Shown piece by piece: positions 12,364-22,300 of a stretch of DNA of 22,503 nucleotides (the stretch's first letter is position 1; every line of letters begins with the position of its first letter). The stretch spans positions 1 through 22,503 of IMG/VR virus record IMGVR_UViG_3300027730_002023; one strand, 5' to 3'. Under the pieces are notes generated by a model. It worked only from the letters and a program-made list of their open reading frames with translations, had not been told where the DNA came from and did no database searches. The stretch is from a virus. The translations under genes and the position numbers were made by a program.

Positions 12364-12395
12364 CAAAATTAGGAAATAATTTTTAAACTGTCAAA
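12364..12395 (-). promoter_or_regulatory. Bacteroidota-type promoter of the seven-gene-plus-methyltransferase operon
   Basis: On the minus strand, TTTG (12392-12395) is followed after 20 bases by TAATTTTG (12364-12371). It lies across the stop codon of the 12369-13154 gene and leaves a 4-base gap to the next ATG. Confidence 0.7.
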
Positions 12396-13154
12396 CGATT
12401 CCCAATCTTCTTTTGGAACACTTTGAAGGATATACGCCAATAGTTTTCTCTTTAACATCGGAACCAAAGTCTGTTCAAATGGAAAATTCTCATTGGTATT
12501 TACCTCAAATATCGGTAACTTGGTGAAATCCACCAAGTCCTTCCACGATGTTGCATCTTTAACTAACGTGGTAACTCGTTGACCTTGAGGGTCACCACTC
12601 CATACCATATCAAAATAAATCTTGGCGTCTGATTTGGTTCTTTTCATCTTTCTGATTGAATACTCCCACAAAAATACTTGTTTCTTACTTTTGTTGGGAT
12701 AATAGATGTATCCGTGACCAACCCCCATGTTGTCTTTGTTTTTCTTTAGATTGATGGTTGTTGATTCATATACTATGGACCAAATGGACTTCCCAATATT
12801 AAAGGTGTCCATCAATCTGTTACCAGAAAAAACCAATGTCTTTTCTAACTCACCAAAATCACTGTCTTGTAGTTCGGGTAACTTAAGTGGTTGAAGTTCT
12901 TTCAAAAGAATCTCATCATCACAAGATTCAAATTTCTTTTTTGTTTGTAGTAATCTTTTTTCTTTAACTAAAGATTGAACATTTGCTAAGTGAAGTGCCA
13001 ACTCAACAAAATCAGGATAAATTTTAAACTCGTCAAAATTTTCCTCACATTTTTGAATGTAATTAAGTAAGGTATATTTGTTATATTCAAAATCTATTGG
13101 TTGCGAGAGCATCCAATCAGGATTTAATTTAAATGATTTTTTCTTCCTCGCCAT
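12369..13154 (-). CDS. Conserved phage protein of unknown function, 261 residues
   Basis: ATG at 13154 (MARKKKSFKLNPDWMLSQPI). After a basic start, DFEYNKYTLLNYIQKCEENF and YPDFVELALHLANVQSLVKE form long helices. A beta-rich middle (SIWSIVYESTTINL, GYIYYPNKSKKQVFLWEYSI) and a helical end (LVPMLKRKLLAYILQSV) follow. I have the impression of similar proteins in Bacteroidota phages, but no function is known. It has no TAnnTTTG promoter of its own. An AATAAATA stretch upstream is the only candidate. Confidence 0.8.
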   Translation of the reverse strand: MARKKKSFKLNPDWMLSQPIDFEYNKYTLLNYIQKCEENFDEFKIYPDFVELALHLANVQSLVKEKRLLQTKKKFESCDDEILLKELQPLKLPELQDSDFGELEKTLVFSGNRLMDTFNIGKSIWSIVYESTTINLKKNKDNMGVGHGYIYYPNKSKKQVFLWEYSIRKMKRTKSDAKIYFDMVWSGDPQGQRVTTLVKDATSWKDLVDFTKLPIFEVNTNENFPFEQTLVPMLKRKLLAYILQSVPKEDWESFDSLKIIS

Positions 13155-13181
13155 TTACATAAGAATAAAACACCATTTTAT

Positions 13182-14210
13182 TTATTCAACTCTTATGATA
13201 AAATAATAAACACCCTCTACTTTTTGTTCATCAACTTTACCATCATAAAGAGACATTATCTCATAACCATCACTATCAATCCACCCTTCAATCAAATCAT
13301 CTTCATAAATAAAGTATGAAAGTCCTAAATCCCATTCCCTAATAAAACTTAAAGTATCGTCCATAGCATCACTTACCCTCCCATCAATCACTTGATTAAT
13401 TAAATCATCAGGAAAATCACCTTCGGGACTTTCTTCTATTTCTTCTATCTTTTGCTCAAACTCATAGATGGCATTATTTTCCAATTGGGATATTTTATTT
13501 TCAAATACCCCACGTAATTCTCTTGGCGATTTTTCCATTAATTGTTGTAAATTAACAATCTCACCCCTAACTTTTTCAATCTGATAATTCAAATACTTTA
13601 TTTCATTATCTTGAACATATGAAGTTTCTCTTTGTGACTTGTCCAACCAACTTTCAGGGTCTTGGTAAATCAAGTCATTATACATGTCCTCAGCATATCT
13701 TTGAACACTATCATCATCAATATAATTTTCAAGAAAATTGTTTGAGAAAAAATTTATACCTTCACTCTCAATCATTTCTTTTGCGTATTCCTCAGCAGAC
13801 CACTTCACTTCTTTTTCATTACCTATAGCATATTGGCTATTATCCCATGAAGTTTCAAAAATTTCCATATTACTATAGAATTCTTCATTTTTTGGGATGA
13901 TATCATACACATCATAATAATCATTAAACTCAGATAACTCTTCATCAATTTGTTCTAACTGTTGTTGTAAACTAGTCTTTAACCCTTGGGTGTCATTTTG
14001 CATTTCATCTTCAATTTGACTTTTTCTTAACTCAAGTTGTCTTTTTCTTTCTTTACCTTGTTCATCCAACGCATTTATCTCATTACTATAGACCAAATGG
14101 TCAAATAAAGCGTGCGCCATTAACCCTTCTTTAGGACAATCAGGTCCCAATTTCCAAAGGTCCTTGTCTCTTCTTAATTCCGCACTGATATTATTTACTT
14201 CTGAACTCAT
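13182..14210 (-). CDS. Acidic coiled-coil phage protein, 342 residues
   Basis: The frame opens with TTG at 14252, inside a TATAAATA box. The ATG at 14210 (MSSEVNNISAELRRD) is the more likely start. It has long charged helices (EQGKERKRQLELRKSQIEDE, then QQQLEQIDEELSEF; later YLNYQIEKVRGEIVNLQQLM) separated by acidic aromatic segments (YDVYDIIPKNEEFYSN). The near-N-terminal GLMAHALFDHLVYSNEINAL is helical. The composition resembles the unknown protein at 15095-16084. It could be a scaffold or inhibitor, but no function can be assigned. Confidence 0.75.
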   Translation of the reverse strand: MSSEVNNISAELRRDKDLWKLGPDCPKEGLMAHALFDHLVYSNEINALDEQGKERKRQLELRKSQIEDEMQNDTQGLKTSLQQQLEQIDEELSEFNDYYDVYDIIPKNEEFYSNMEIFETSWDNSQYAIGNEKEVKWSAEEYAKEMIESEGINFFSNNFLENYIDDDSVQRYAEDMYNDLIYQDPESWLDKSQRETSYVQDNEIKYLNYQIEKVRGEIVNLQQLMEKSPRELRGVFENKISQLENNAIYEFEQKIEEIEESPEGDFPDDLINQVIDGRVSDAMDDTLSFIREWDLGLSYFIYEDDLIEGWIDSDGYEIMSLYDGKVDEQKVEGVYYFIIRVE

Positions 14211-14239
14211 TACAATTGATAAATATTCGGAGATGTCTA

Positions 14240-14247
14240 TATTTATA
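14240..14247 (-). promoter_or_regulatory. TATAAATA box, possible late promoter of the 13182-14210 gene
   Basis: On the minus strand the 8-mer lies 30 bases upstream of the ATG at 14210. This is a spacing compatible with a T4-type late promoter and a leader of about 20 bases. It is the best-placed of these boxes in the window. Confidence 0.4.
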
Positions 14248-14276
14248 GTCAATAAACCTTTAATTTAGATAAACTC

Positions 14277-14864
14277 GTGAATTGTGGTATCTATAAAATA
14301 ACTAATGTAGTAACCAATAAAGTTTATATTGGTAGTAGTTTGAATTTATCTAAAAGGGAGTACAAACATTTTTGGATGTTGGATAAAGGTTTACATGATA
14401 ATTCTTACATTCAAAAGTCATATACTAAACACGGTAAAGATAGTTTTAAATTTGAAGTTATTGAGTATTGTGAGTCTTTTAAATTGATTGATAAAGAAAA
14501 TTATTATATTAATTATTATAATTCAAACGATAGTCGTTTTGGTTACAATTTAGCTATCGTAAATGAGTTTAGACGAAATACCTACAATGATGAAGTTAAA
14601 ATTAAATTATCAAAATATAATTTAGAAAAAAACGGAAATTTTGATAAATATTCATTAACAAATATTGAAACTAACGAGTCATTTATTTTTGAATCATTAG
14701 TTGATGGCGCAAACTATTTAATAATGAATGGATTTACCAATGGTAGTCCAAGAAATGTTAGAATGAAAATCTCAAACTCATTAAGAGAGAAAAAAGTTAA
14801 TAATGGTTACAACGGTTCCATAAGAAAAACTTGTTATAAACATAAATTCAAAATAATAAACTAA
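14277..14864 (+). CDS. GIY-YIG endonuclease with NUMOD-like C-terminus (putative homing endonuclease)
   Basis: A 195-residue protein, GTG start at 14277. GIY at 4-6 and YIG at 17-19 (NKVYIGSS), R27, H31, E74 in KENYYI and N91 in GYNLA give the complete GIY-YIG active site, which cuts DNA with one metal ion. The C-terminal region (YSLTNIETNESFIFESLVDG, then SPRNVRMKISNSLREKK, then YKHKFKII) looks like a NUMOD1-type helix-turn-helix used by homing endonucleases to find their site. The gene sits alone between oppositely directed genes and is extremely AT-rich, consistent with recent arrival. It is the second mobile endonuclease in the window. Confidence 0.92.
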   Translation: MNCGIYKITNVVTNKVYIGSSLNLSKREYKHFWMLDKGLHDNSYIQKSYTKHGKDSFKFEVIEYCESFKLIDKENYYINYYNSNDSRFGYNLAIVNEFRRNTYNDEVKIKLSKYNLEKNGNFDKYSLTNIETNESFIFESLVDGANYLIMNGFTNGSPRNVRMKISNSLREKKVNNGYNGSIRKTCYKHKFKIIN

Positions 14865-14882
14865 ATTTAAAACTAACAAATT

Positions 14883-15029
14883 ATGGGTGGATGCGGCTGT
14901 AAAAACAAAAACAACACTAACACAAATCAGATTCAAGCGCCAGTGGTTAAACCCCAGGCTCAACCTGTTAATGAAAACATCAAAGATGCCATTAAAAGAA
15001 CAGTAGAAAAGTATTACGTAAAGAAATAA
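14883..15029 (+). CDS. Small Cys-containing phage protein (MGGCGCKNK type)
   Basis: ATG 14883 to TAA 15029 encodes 48 residues. It starts MGGCGCKNKNNTNTNQ, followed by a Pro/Gln-rich linker (APVVKPQAQP) and a C-terminal helix (NIKDAIKRTVEKYYVKK). Short proteins with an M-G/A-C-G-C-K start are common near structural genes of Bacteroidota and T4-like phages; their role is unknown. The CxC pair could bind metal. The start could in principle be a lipid-attachment site only if a signal peptide were present, and there is none. A terminator follows 24 bases later, which supports the gene. Confidence 0.72.
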   Translation: MGGCGCKNKNNTNTNQIQAPVVKPQAQPVNENIKDAIKRTVEKYYVKK

Positions 15030-15053
15030 ACTAATCTGAGATGTTTTTTAGTG

Positions 15054-15080
15054 AAGGGTAGAGAAATCTACCCTTTTTTT
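15054..15080 (+). terminator. Rho-independent terminator
   Basis: AAGGGTAGA (15054-15062), loop GAAA, TCTACCCTT (15067-15075), then a T-tract to 15080. The loop is a GNRA tetraloop. It ends the unit at 14883-15029. Confidence 0.92.
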
Positions 15081-15094
15081 ATATTTATGAAAAT

Positions 15095-16084
15095 ATGGCG
15101 TTTATTGACTTAGTAATTCAAGATTTTAATGAAGGTGATTATGACCTTTTAGAAACCGCATTTAATGGGGATGTCAACACATTTTTTAATTATGTTAATA
15201 AAAAAGGTAAATTTGAAGAGATAATTGCCGATGATTATAATCATAACGATTATGAAAACGATTACATTCTGTGGGTTTCTAATAACAAACCAGAAATTTT
15301 CCGTAAACTTATTGAAGATAAATTATCCGATGTAACATACATTGATGGTAAATGGTATTTTATAACATCTGATAGAGGGGATTTATCCAAACTTTATTGT
15401 GATGATAGAGATATTGGTCGTAACACAATAGAATCTATATTGTCAGGTGAATATGATAGTTCTGATTATTGGGATTCAGGAATAGATGTCTATGACAACG
15501 TAATTGATGATTTAAACGACCAAAACAAACAAACTTTAATTGAAAGATTATTAGAGGAATTGAAAGATGAAGAAATCTTACCATCAACAGATTTACTAAA
15601 AGAAATTGCATCGTCTCAAGGTCATGATGAGTATGTATCTTTAGACACTGAAACATTAAGTAGAATAATCAATGATAAAAAATCTATTAAAGAAATCTTA
15701 CCCGATGATTTAGAAAGTGAGTTGGTGAGTTTATACTGGAGTGCCTATAATGTGGCATATGAAGATGAACTCTACGAATCTATTTGGAGTGAACTTGATT
15801 CTATATTTGAAGGTAATGGTGAATGGACTCAAACACCTTCCCCTTATGATAAAAATAAATTTACCCAAAAATTTCAAATACCTTTTATAGATTTAGAGTC
15901 AATTGTAAAAGATTATCTTGAAGATAATCTTAGATATAAAGATAGAACCTTGGAGTATTGGGGTAATATTATTAATATAATTGATGATACACATGAGTGT
16001 TTAAGAGTTAGAGTACCTGAATATGCAGATTGGACTGAAACCAAACAAAATATCAATTCTCTTTACAACGATTACATTTCTTAA
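15095..16084 (+). CDS. Acidic phage protein of unknown function, 329 residues
   Basis: ATG at 15095 (MAFIDLVIQDFNEGDYDLLE), 15 bases after the preceding terminator. It is strongly acidic, with clusters such as YNHNDYENDYILW, SGEYDSSDYWDSGIDVYDNV and AYEDELYESIWSEL. It is mostly helical with one beta segment near VTYIDGKWYFITSD. No motif or family is recognised; D/E-rich aromatic proteins of this kind are frequent in large phages and may mimic nucleic acid. The stop overlaps that of the convergent fibre gene by 4 bases (TTAA), so there is no room for a terminator outside the genes. Confidence 0.75.
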   Translation: MAFIDLVIQDFNEGDYDLLETAFNGDVNTFFNYVNKKGKFEEIIADDYNHNDYENDYILWVSNNKPEIFRKLIEDKLSDVTYIDGKWYFITSDRGDLSKLYCDDRDIGRNTIESILSGEYDSSDYWDSGIDVYDNVIDDLNDQNKQTLIERLLEELKDEEILPSTDLLKEIASSQGHDEYVSLDTETLSRIINDKKSIKEILPDDLESELVSLYWSAYNVAYEDELYESIWSELDSIFEGNGEWTQTPSPYDKNKFTQKFQIPFIDLESIVKDYLEDNLRYKDRTLEYWGNIINIIDDTHECLRVRVPEYADWTETKQNINSLYNDYIS

Positions 16085-19000
16085 AGTAATCTTTTTTCTT
16101 TCGCCTTTACTACAAGTTTTTGAGCTCTGTCTTCAATTGAATTGATAATGACTTCTTGCTCTTTCAAAGCCTCAATACACACGGCAATCATCTCTTTGTA
16201 CTTCATGGTGTAGTTGGTCTCTTCACTACCGAATACAAGTTCAGGGAAATATGGTAAAACTTCTTGAGCAATGAAACCAATGTTTTTGTGTCCAAGTTTT
16301 TCTTTATCATCCCAATTATAATAGAATTCAACACCACGAATTTTAATTAAACTTTCAAGTGCAGATTCAATAGGTTCGATATTTGTCTTTAATCTAATAT
16401 CAGATGGTCCTTTAGGTCCTGTAGCACCTTGAGCACCTTGTGGTCCTGCAGAACCTGTAGCCCCTGTAGCACCTTGAGCGCCAAAACCACTGCCCGCCTT
16501 TCCTTGAGCCCCTGTAGCACCTTGAGCGCCTCCAGCACCAGGTCCTTGAGAACCTTGAGCACCTTGTGAACCTGTAGTCGGATTTGGAGCACCTTGAGCT
16601 CCTTGAGCACCAGCTCCTTCAGAAGGGAAACCTTGAGCACCTTGCGAACCAACAGCACCTTGAGCTCCTTGTCCTCCTTGTGGTCCTTGAGCACCTTGTG
16701 GTCCTTGTGAACCTTGGCCACCCGCAGCACCTGTTGAGCCACCTCCACCCTGAGAACCTTGTCCCCCTTGTGTACCCTGAGCACCTTGTCCTCCTTGTGA
16801 ACCTGTGGCACCTCCACCACCAGTACCACCTTGCGAACCTTGTCCTCCTTGTGAACCTTGTGAACCTTGAGCACCTGTGGAACCACCACCACCCTGAGAA
16901 CCTTGTCCTCCCTGAGAACCTTGCGAACCTGTGGCACCTTTACCTCCACCGCCACCTTGTGAACCTTGTCCTCCTTGAGAACCTTGTGAACCTGTGGCAC
17001 CTCCACCACCAGTACCACCTTGTGCACCTTGACCTCCTGTCGGACCTGTGGCACCTTTACCTCCTTGAGAACCTTGTCCTCCCTGAGAACCTTGTCCTCC
17101 TGTCGGACCTGTGGCACCTTTACCTCCTTGTGAACCTTGTCCTCCTTGTGAACCCTGACCTCCTGTAGACCCTTGAGAACCTTGAGCTCCTTGACCTCCT
17201 TGAGAACCTTGAGCTCCTTTACCACCTTGAGAACCTTGTGAACCTGTGGCACCTCCACCACCAGTACCACCTTGCGAACCTTGTCCTCCTTGTGAACCTT
17301 GTGAACCTTGAGCACCTGTGGAACCACCACCACCCTGAGAACCTTGTCCTCCTTGTGAACCTTGTGCCCCCGCACCACCTTGTGAACCTTGTCCTCCTTG
17401 AGCTCCTTGACCTCCTTGAGAACCCTGAGCACCTTGTCCTCCTTGAGTACCTTGTGAACCTTGAGCACCCTGGCTACCAACAGCACCTAACGAACCTTGA
17501 GCACCCTGACCACCCTGAGCACCTTGGAAACCTTGTCCTCCTTGAGCCCCTTGATTACCAGTAGCTCCTTGCGAACCGACAGCTCCTTGAGAACCTTGTC
17601 CTCCTTGTGAGCCTTGTGAACCAACCGCTCCTTGCGAACCTTGTCCTCCTTGAGTACCTTGTCCTCCCTGAGCACCTTGTCCTCCCTGAGCACCTTGTCC
17701 TCCTTGAGTACCCTGAGCGCCTTGCCCTCCTTGTGAACCTGTAGCTCCTTGAGCACCTTGTCCTCCTTGGGTACCCTGAGCACCTTGTCCTCCTTGTGAA
17801 CCTTGTGAACCTGTGTTACCTTGGGAACCTTGAGCTCCCTGTACTCCTTGACCTCCTTGAGCCCCTTGAGCACCCTGAGCACCCTGTCCTCCTTGTGAAC
17901 CTTGAACTCCTTGACCCCCTTGAGCTCCTTGTGAACCTGTATTACCTTGAGTACCTTGAGTTCCTTGTGCACCTTGTCCTCCTTGAGAACCTGTTGCTCC
18001 TTGAGCACCTTGTCCTCCCTGAGTTCCCTGAACACCTTGACCACCTTGAGCTCCTTGTGAACCTGTATTACCTTGAGTACCCTGTCCTCCTTGAGCTCCC
18101 TGTCCTCCTTGAGCCCCAACTGCTCCTTGGGAACCTTGACCTCCTTGTGAACCTTGAGCACCTTGACCTCCTTGAGCCCCAACTGAACCGGGACTACCTT
18201 GTGAACCTTGTCCTCCTTGAGTACCCTGTCCTCCTTGAGCTCCAACCGCTCCTTGGGAACCTTGTACTCCTTGCGAACCTTGAGCACCTTTTCCTCCCTG
18301 AGAACCTTGAGCACCAACGGCACCTTGCGAACCAACGGCACCTTGCGAACCTTGCCCCCCTTGAGCACCTTGATTACCTGTTGCTCCTTGTGAACCAACG
18401 GCACCTTGAGAACCTTGTCCCCCTTGAGCACCTTGATTACCTGTCGCTCCTTGTGAACCAACGGCACCTTGTGAACCTTGTCCTCCTTGAGAACCTTGTG
18501 AACCTGTATTACCTTGAGCACCAATAGGACCTTGAACACCCTGAGCACCTTTAGCACCTTGAGGACCTACATTACCTTGACTTCCTTGTCCTCCTTGAAA
18601 ACCTTGACCTCCTTGAGTACCTTGAGAACCTACAGGTCCAACAGCACCCTGTGAACCTTGAACACCATCAGCGCCTACCGCACCTTGAGCACCTGTATTA
18701 CCCTGAGAACCTTGTCCTCCTTGAGAACCTTGTCCTCCTTGAGAACCTTGTGAACCTGTATTACCCTGAGAACCTTGAACACCCTGAGCTCCTTGTCCTC
18801 CTTGAGAACCCTGTCCTCCCTGAGTACCTTGAGCTCCTTGTCCTCCTTGAGAACCCTGTCCTCCCTGAGCACCTTGTGAACCTACACCACCAACAGCACC
18901 TTGTGAACCTTGAGTCCCTTGAGAACCCTGCCCTCCCTGAGTACCTTGTGAACCTTGAGGTCCTTTTCCACCTTGGGCACCTTGTCCTCCTTGAGAACCA

Positions 19001-19377
19001 ACATTACCTGTTGCACCTTGTGAACCAACCGAACCTTGTGGACCTGTAGACCCAAAATCACCTTGTTTTCCTTGACCTCCTTGAGTTCCCTGAGCACCCG
19101 CAGCACCCTGAGCACCTGTTGGTCCGGTATTTGTTGTGCCAGCCCAAAGAGCATTATTAACTACAGTACCTGCAGTTGTTGCAATAGTACTAAAAACATA
19201 AAGATTGTTAAAAAATAACCTAAATTTAGGTGAGGTATTAATAACTTTAAAATAAACAGTAGTACTAACTTTCCAATCAAGTACAGCACTGGAGTAAACC
19301 CAAGTTGCCTTAGTATTATTTGTATCATACAACTCAACAGTTGCACTACCTGGTAATATAACGATATCCTTAGCCAC
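16081..19377 (-). CDS. Giant collagen-like fibre protein with C-terminal S74 chaperone domain
   Basis: A 1098-residue protein, GTG start at 19377 inside the end of the upstream fibre gene (8-base overlap). Residues 1-84 are a beta-rich head ([18 protein letters not shown]) with no known family. Residues 85 to about 990 are nearly unbroken Gly-X-Y triplets, mainly [12 protein letters not shown] and GAV, with very little proline. Residues 992-1098 are a peptidase S74 intramolecular chaperone: [38 protein letters not shown], then a helical end. The S-D pair at 992-993 is the expected self-cleavage site, after which the trimerising chaperone is released. Such proteins are phage tail or capsid fibres that contact the host. 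The C-terminal interruptions ([17 protein letters not shown]) lie near residue 930. Confidence 0.93.
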   Translation of the reverse strand: MAKDIVILPGSATVELYDTNNTKATWVYSSAVLDWKVSTTVYFKVINTSPKFRLFFNNLYVFSTIATTAGTVVNNALWAGTTNTGPTGAQGAAGAQGTQGGQGKQGDFGSTGPQGSVGSQGATGNVGSQGGQGAQGGKGPQGSQGTQGGQGSQGTQGSQGAVGGVGSQGAQGGQGSQGGQGAQGTQGGQGSQGGQGAQGVQGSQGNTGSQGSQGGQGSQGGQGSQGNTGAQGAVGADGVQGSQGAVGPVGSQGTQGGQGFQGGQGSQGNVGPQGAKGAQGVQGPIGAQGNTGSQGSQGGQGSQGAVGSQGATGNQGAQGGQGSQGAVGSQGATGNQGAQGGQGSQGAVGSQGAVGAQGSQGGKGAQGSQGVQGSQGAVGAQGGQGTQGGQGSQGSPGSVGAQGGQGAQGSQGGQGSQGAVGAQGGQGAQGGQGTQGNTGSQGAQGGQGVQGTQGGQGAQGATGSQGGQGAQGTQGTQGNTGSQGAQGGQGVQGSQGGQGAQGAQGAQGGQGVQGAQGSQGNTGSQGSQGGQGAQGTQGGQGAQGATGSQGGQGAQGTQGGQGAQGGQGAQGGQGTQGGQGSQGAVGSQGSQGGQGSQGAVGSQGATGNQGAQGGQGFQGAQGGQGAQGSLGAVGSQGAQGSQGTQGGQGAQGSQGGQGAQGGQGSQGGAGAQGSQGGQGSQGGGGSTGAQGSQGSQGGQGSQGGTGGGGATGSQGSQGGKGAQGSQGGQGAQGSQGSTGGQGSQGGQGSQGGKGATGPTGGQGSQGGQGSQGGKGATGPTGGQGAQGGTGGGGATGSQGSQGGQGSQGGGGGKGATGSQGSQGGQGSQGGGGSTGAQGSQGSQGGQGSQGGTGGGGATGSQGGQGAQGTQGGQGSQGGGGSTGAAGGQGSQGPQGAQGPQGGQGAQGAVGSQGAQGFPSEGAGAQGAQGAPNPTTGSQGAQGSQGPGAGGAQGATGAQGKAGSGFGAQGATGATGSAGPQGAQGATGPKGPSDIRLKTNIEPIESALESLIKIRGVEFYYNWDDKEKLGHKNIGFIAQEVLPYFPELVFGSEETNYTMKYKEMIAVCIEALKEQEVIINSIEDRAQKLVVKAKEKRLL
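16405..19125 (-). repeat. 9-base-periodic collagen-coding repeat array 1
   Basis: About 2.7 kb of coding DNA built from GGN-NNN-CAA-type triplets (plus strand CCTTGAGCA, CCTTGTGAA, CCTTGTCCT). Larger tandem or dispersed copies are visible. The block around TGGCACCTCCACCACCAGTA occurs near 16807, 16994 and 17249. The pair CTGTCGGACCTGTGGCACCT occurs near 17038 and 17101. A roughly 72-base unit with CTTGTGAACCAACGGCACCT recurs between 18310 and 18480. It is prone to slippage and to assembly error. Confidence 0.9.
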
Positions 19378-22300
19378 CTATTTTTATACTTAAATCTTTA
19401 AGAAAATTATTCAATACTTCAACTCTTTTTTGGTTTTCAATTAATGCCGATATGCCAACCGAAACCAATAGCTCATATTGTAAATTCTTATAACCATATT
19501 TATCTGTCCAAACTAAATCTGGATATTTTTCTTCAATTTCTTGAGCAATAAATCCAAGGTTTACACCTGTAATTAGGTATTTGTGTTCTGGTAAATAATC
19601 TGACAATTGAGGAATGTCCTCAACCCAATCAAATTTAACACCTCTCATGCTAACAATGTTTTGTCTAACGTCTGTAAGAGGTTTAATGTTTGTTTTATAT
19701 CTGGCATCTGATGGTGGTCCTTGAGCACCTTTAGCACCTTGAGTACCCTGTGGTCCTTTACCACCTTGAGCACCTGTACCTCCTTGCGGTCCTCTTTGGC
19801 CTTGAGAACCCTCGGCTCCTTGAGCTCCGTTACCACTCGGTCCTTTTGTACCAGTGGCACCTTGAGAACCTTGTGCACCTGCCGGCCCTTTTGGACCTTG
19901 AGCACCTTGAGCACCTGGTGTTGGAGGACCTGTGGCACCAAGAACACCTGTAGTTCCTTGAGCCCCTTGGTTTCCTGCAACTCCTGTATTTCCCGCGGCT
20001 CCTTGAGCACCTTGTGTGGATGACGCAGCACCTTGAGTTCCTTGGGCTCCTTGAGCCCCTTGTACCGAACTTTGAGCACCTTGGGCTCCTTGAGTTGTGC
20101 TATTAGCTCCCTGAGCTCCTGTATTACCTTGAGCACCTGTTGCACCTTGAGTAGAACCTTGAGCACCTTGAGCTCCTGTTGAACCTCCACCACCTTGTGA
20201 ACCTTGAGCACCGGTGACACTACTTTGAGCACCTTGAGCTCCTTGACCTCCTTGAGAACCTTGACCTCCTTGTGCACCTTGTACAGAACTTTGAGCTCCT
20301 TGAGCACCTTGTCCTCCTTGGGAACCTTGACCTCCTTGTGCACCTGTACTAGCACCTTGAGCCCCTTGTGAACCCTGAGCCCCTTGGGCACCTGTGTTAC
20401 CTTGTGCACCGGTACTAGCACCTTGAGCTCCTTGTGAACCTTGTGCACCTTGGGCACCTGTATTACCTTGAGCACCGGTACTAGCTCCTTGAGCACCTTG
20501 GGCTCCTTGAGCACCTTGTTTACCCGTAGCTCCTTGGTCACCTTGGACCGAACTTTGAGCACCTTGAGCTCCTTGTCCACCCTGAGCCCCTTGTCCACCC
20601 TGAGCCCCTGTATTAGCTCCTTGGGCACCTTGAGCACCTGTTGAACCACCACCACCTTGTGAACCCTGAGCACCCGTGACACTACTTTGAGCACCAGTAT
20701 TTCCTTGTGAACCCTGAGCACCTGTTTTTCCTTGAGCACCCGTAACTCCACCTTGAGCACCTTGTGCTCCTTGAGCACCTTGTTTACCAACAGCACCTTG
20801 AGCACCTGTAATTGCTCCTTGAGGACCCTGAGTACCTTGAGCCCCTGTATTACCTGTCGCTCCTTGAGCACCTGTATTACCACCTTGAGCACCTGTGCTA
20901 CCTTGAGTACCTTGAGCTCCTTGAGCCCCTTGGGCTCCCGTATTAGCACCTTGAGCACCTTGTGCCCCTTGACCACCTTGAGCACCTGTCGCTCCTTGAG
21001 CTCCCGTAGTTCCACCTTGAGCACCTGTACTACCTTGAGCACCTGTATTACCCGTCGCACCTTGTGCTCCCGTGGTTCCACCTTGAGCTCCTTGAGCCCC
21101 TTGAGCACCTGTATTACCTGTTGCACCTTGAGCACCTGTGACTCCACCTTGAGCCCCTTGAGCACCTTGTCCTCCTTGAGCACCTGTAACTCCCGTAGCT
21201 CCTGCGGTTCCTCCTTGAGCACCTATATTACCTTGGGCACCGGTATTACCTGTAGCACCTTGTGCACCCTGTACAGAACTTTGAGCACCTTGAGCACCTT
21301 GAGCTCCTTGAGCTCCTGTATTACCTTGGGCACCTTGAGAAGCACCTTGAGCTCCTTGAGCACCTTGAGCACCTGTATTACCCGTAGCTCCTTGAGCACC
21401 CTGAACAGAACTTTGAGCACCTTGAGCTCCTTGAGCACCTTGAGCACCTGTTTTTCCTTGAGCTCCCGTAACACCACCTTGAGCACCTTGAGCTCCTTGA
21501 GCACCTTGTTTTCCGACGGCTCCTTGAGCACCTGTATTAGCACCTTGAGCTCCTTGAAATCCTTGAGCTCCTTGTGCACCCGTACTACCTTGAGCACCTG
21601 TAACACCACCTTGAGCACCTTGAGCACCTTGAGCACCTTGTTTGCCTGTAGCTCCTTGGTCACCTTGAACCGAACTTTGAGCACCCACAGAACCTTGAGT
21701 ACCTTGGGCACCCTGAGCACCTTGTGCACCTGTGTTAGCACCTTGTGCTCCTTGAGAACCTGTTGGTCCCTGAGCACCTTGAGCACCTTGTGCACCTGTG
21801 TTAGCACCCTGAGCACCTTGAGCACCTTTAGGTCCTTGAGCTCCTTGTCCACCTTGAGCACCCGTACTAGCACCTTGTGCTCCTTGAGCCCCTTGTCCAC
21901 CTTGAGCTCCTTGTCCACCTTGAGCACCAGGAGTATCATCCGTACCACCCTGAGTACCTTGTGCTCCTTGAGCACCTTGGGCACCTTGAGCTCCTGTGTT
22001 TGCACCTTGAGCACCTTGAGCACCTATCGGTCCTTGAGAACCTTGTGCACCTGTTGGTCCGATTACATTACTTGCAGTTCCCTGACTACCTTGTGCTCCT
22101 TGAGCACCTGTGTTACCTTGAGCACCCGTGCTAGCACCTTGAGCTCCTTGAGCTCCTTGAGTACCTTGAGCACCTGTATTACCTTGAGCTCCTTGAGTGG
22201 TACTATTAGCACCTTGAGTTCCTTGAGCACCTTGTGCACCCGTTTTTCCTTGGGCACCTTGGACTGAACTTTGAGCACCTTGAGTTCCTTGAGCACCTTG

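Noticed and set aside
16389-18557. Long minus-strand frames of Val-Leu-Lys/His-Lys-Glu repeats (16389-17486, 17487-18557), and similar ones at 19645-22491
   Set aside because: Out-of-frame readings of the same collagen-coding repeats; they have no independent domain, start or promoter.
19370-21688. Start of the second fibre gene at 21688
   Set aside because: That codon is an internal GTG within the repeat, and the frame is open with the same repeat to the window edge.
20732-22267. 511-residue plus-strand frame of Ser-Thr-Leu repeats
   Set aside because: It is the antisense shadow of the Gly-Ala-Gln repeat; 9-base periodic DNA stays open in several frames. The real frame ends in an S74 domain.
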